Assembly (NCBI GenBank): GCA_029557025.1
Contig: JAKPRU010000884.1
Location: 1-6,129, forward strand
Direction of reading: 5' to 3'
DNA: 6,129 nt
From: Candidatus Omnitrophota bacterium
Lineage (GTDB): Bacteria > Hinthialibacterota > Hinthialibacteria > Hinthialibacterales > JAKPRU01
Below, one piece after another: positions 5,554 to 6,129 of this stretch. The position numbers were made by a program, and so were the translations under genes. Position 1 is the first letter of the stretch; the number at the start of each line of letters is the position of its first letter. The notes beneath the pieces are model-generated. The model had not been told where the DNA came from, made no database searches, and was given only the letters and a program-made list of their open reading frames with translations.

Positions 5554-6129
5554 ATGCCGCGTTTGGGTGAGCGACAGCAAGATCGGTATATTCGACACTC
5601 GGTGCTTCCGGGGGTAGGCAAGGACGGGTTGGAGCGTCTCCGCAGCAGTTCTGTTTTGATCGTGGGCGCGGGAGGGCTGGGTTCCCCGTGTGCGTTTTAC
5701 CTGGCCGCGGTGGGCGTAGGGAGAATCGGTCTGCTCGACAGCGACCGGGTTGATCTCTCCAATCTTAACCGACAGATTCTCCATGACACGTGCAGGTTGG
5801 GAATACCGAAAGCGCTGTCGGGGATGGAAACGCTGAATCGCTTTAATCCCGATGTCCGGGTAGTTTCCATTATTGAACGAATCCGCCCGGAAAACGCCGT
5901 CAAACTTCTCACCGGTTTCGATATCGTCCTTGACTGTACGGACAATTTCGCGGCCAAGTTTCTTTTGAATGATGCCTGTGTGCAGTGTCGAAAACCGCTG
6001 GTTCATGCGGGAGTGTCGCAGTACGGCGGCCAAGTGATGACTGTCCTGCCGGGGCAGGGGCCGTGCTACCGCTGTGTGTTTTCAGAGCCGCCGCCGGATG
6101 GGGTAGTTCCATCGCCTGTGGAAGCCGGA
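5554..6129 (+). CDS. MoeB/ThiF/HesA-family E1-like adenylyltransferase, 5' part
   Basis: The frame is open from ATG 5554 to the last base (192 codons, no stop), so about the last quarter is missing if it has the usual length of about 250. Key features appear in order. R-Y-I-R-H (residues 11-15) holds the arginine-finger segment. The ATP-binding loop G-A-G-G-L-G is at 38-43, with Asp62 and Asp64 at the end of the second strand. D-L-S-N-L-N-R-Q follows at 67-74, then Lys86. C-T-D-N at 128-131 carries the Mg-binding Asp130. C-Y-R-C at 171-174 is the first half of the structural zinc site; the second Cys pair would lie beyond the window. These enzymes adenylate the C-terminal Gly-Gly of a ubiquitin-like sulfur carrier (MoaD or ThiS) for molybdopterin or thiazole synthesis, or for cysteine or other sulfur-transfer routes. 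Without the C-terminus (possible rhodanese domain) and partner genes, MoeB and ThiF cannot be separated. Confidence 0.9.
   Translation, partial: MPRLGERQQDRYIRHSVLPGVGKDGLERLRSSSVLIVGAGGLGSPCAFYLAAVGVGRIGLLDSDRVDLSNLNRQILHDTCRLGIPKALSGMETLNRFNPDVRVVSIIERIRPENAVKLLTGFDIVLDCTDNFAAKFLLNDACVQCRKPLVHAGVSQYGGQVMTVLPGQGPCYRCVFSEPPPDGVVPSPVEAG

Noticed and set aside
5374..6033. Minus-strand open frame of 219 codons
   Set aside because: It lies antisense to the MoeB-like gene, whose family motifs are intact on the plus strand, so it is a shadow.

Overview
The window comes from a bacterial chromosome. It has Shine-Dalgarno-led genes, a sigma70-type promoter, a flagellar rod protein and a hybrid histidine kinase. 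By eye the composition is moderately GC-rich, with ordinary codon use throughout. The flagellar rod protein and the kinase's GAF subtype fit a motile Gram-negative-type bacterium, for example of the Desulfobacterota or Nitrospirota kind. This is an impression from protein style; no lineage can be fixed from the sequence. No tRNA, rRNA, CRISPR array, insertion sequence or phage gene is visible.

Layout from left to right. Bases 2-646 (+) are the 3' end of a kelch/galactose-oxidase-like beta-propeller gene that enters from the left edge. A long imperfect hairpin at 666-708 separates it from a convergent three-gene operon on the minus strand. Read in the direction of transcription, the operon is a PmbA/TldE-family protein (2642-1329), then two tandem small DUF2007-type proteins (1310-1029 and 1013-744) that are clear paralogues. 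Upstream of this operon on the same strand lies a single FlgF/FlgG-like flagellar rod gene (3439-2723), with a well-formed sigma70-type promoter at 3469-3496. Further upstream is a soluble hybrid sensor kinase (about 5381-3564) with coiled coil, GAF, HisKA, HATPase and receiver domains. It is divergent from a MoeB/ThiF-type E1-like adenylyltransferase (5554 to the right edge, +), which has no stop codon in the window.

Functionally the window is a mosaic of small transcription units rather than one pathway. The PmbA/TldE-DUF2007-DUF2007 operon is the only tight cluster, with gaps of 18 and 15 bases. It is also the most unusual grouping here, because TldE lacks the metalloprotease motif and normally works with TldD, which is absent from the window. 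The kinase has no cognate DNA-binding regulator beside it, the flagellar gene stands apart from any flagellar operon, and the MoeB-like gene has no sulfur-carrier gene in view. I see no convincing evidence of a wholly new defence, mobile or biosynthetic system. The findings below are modest leads.
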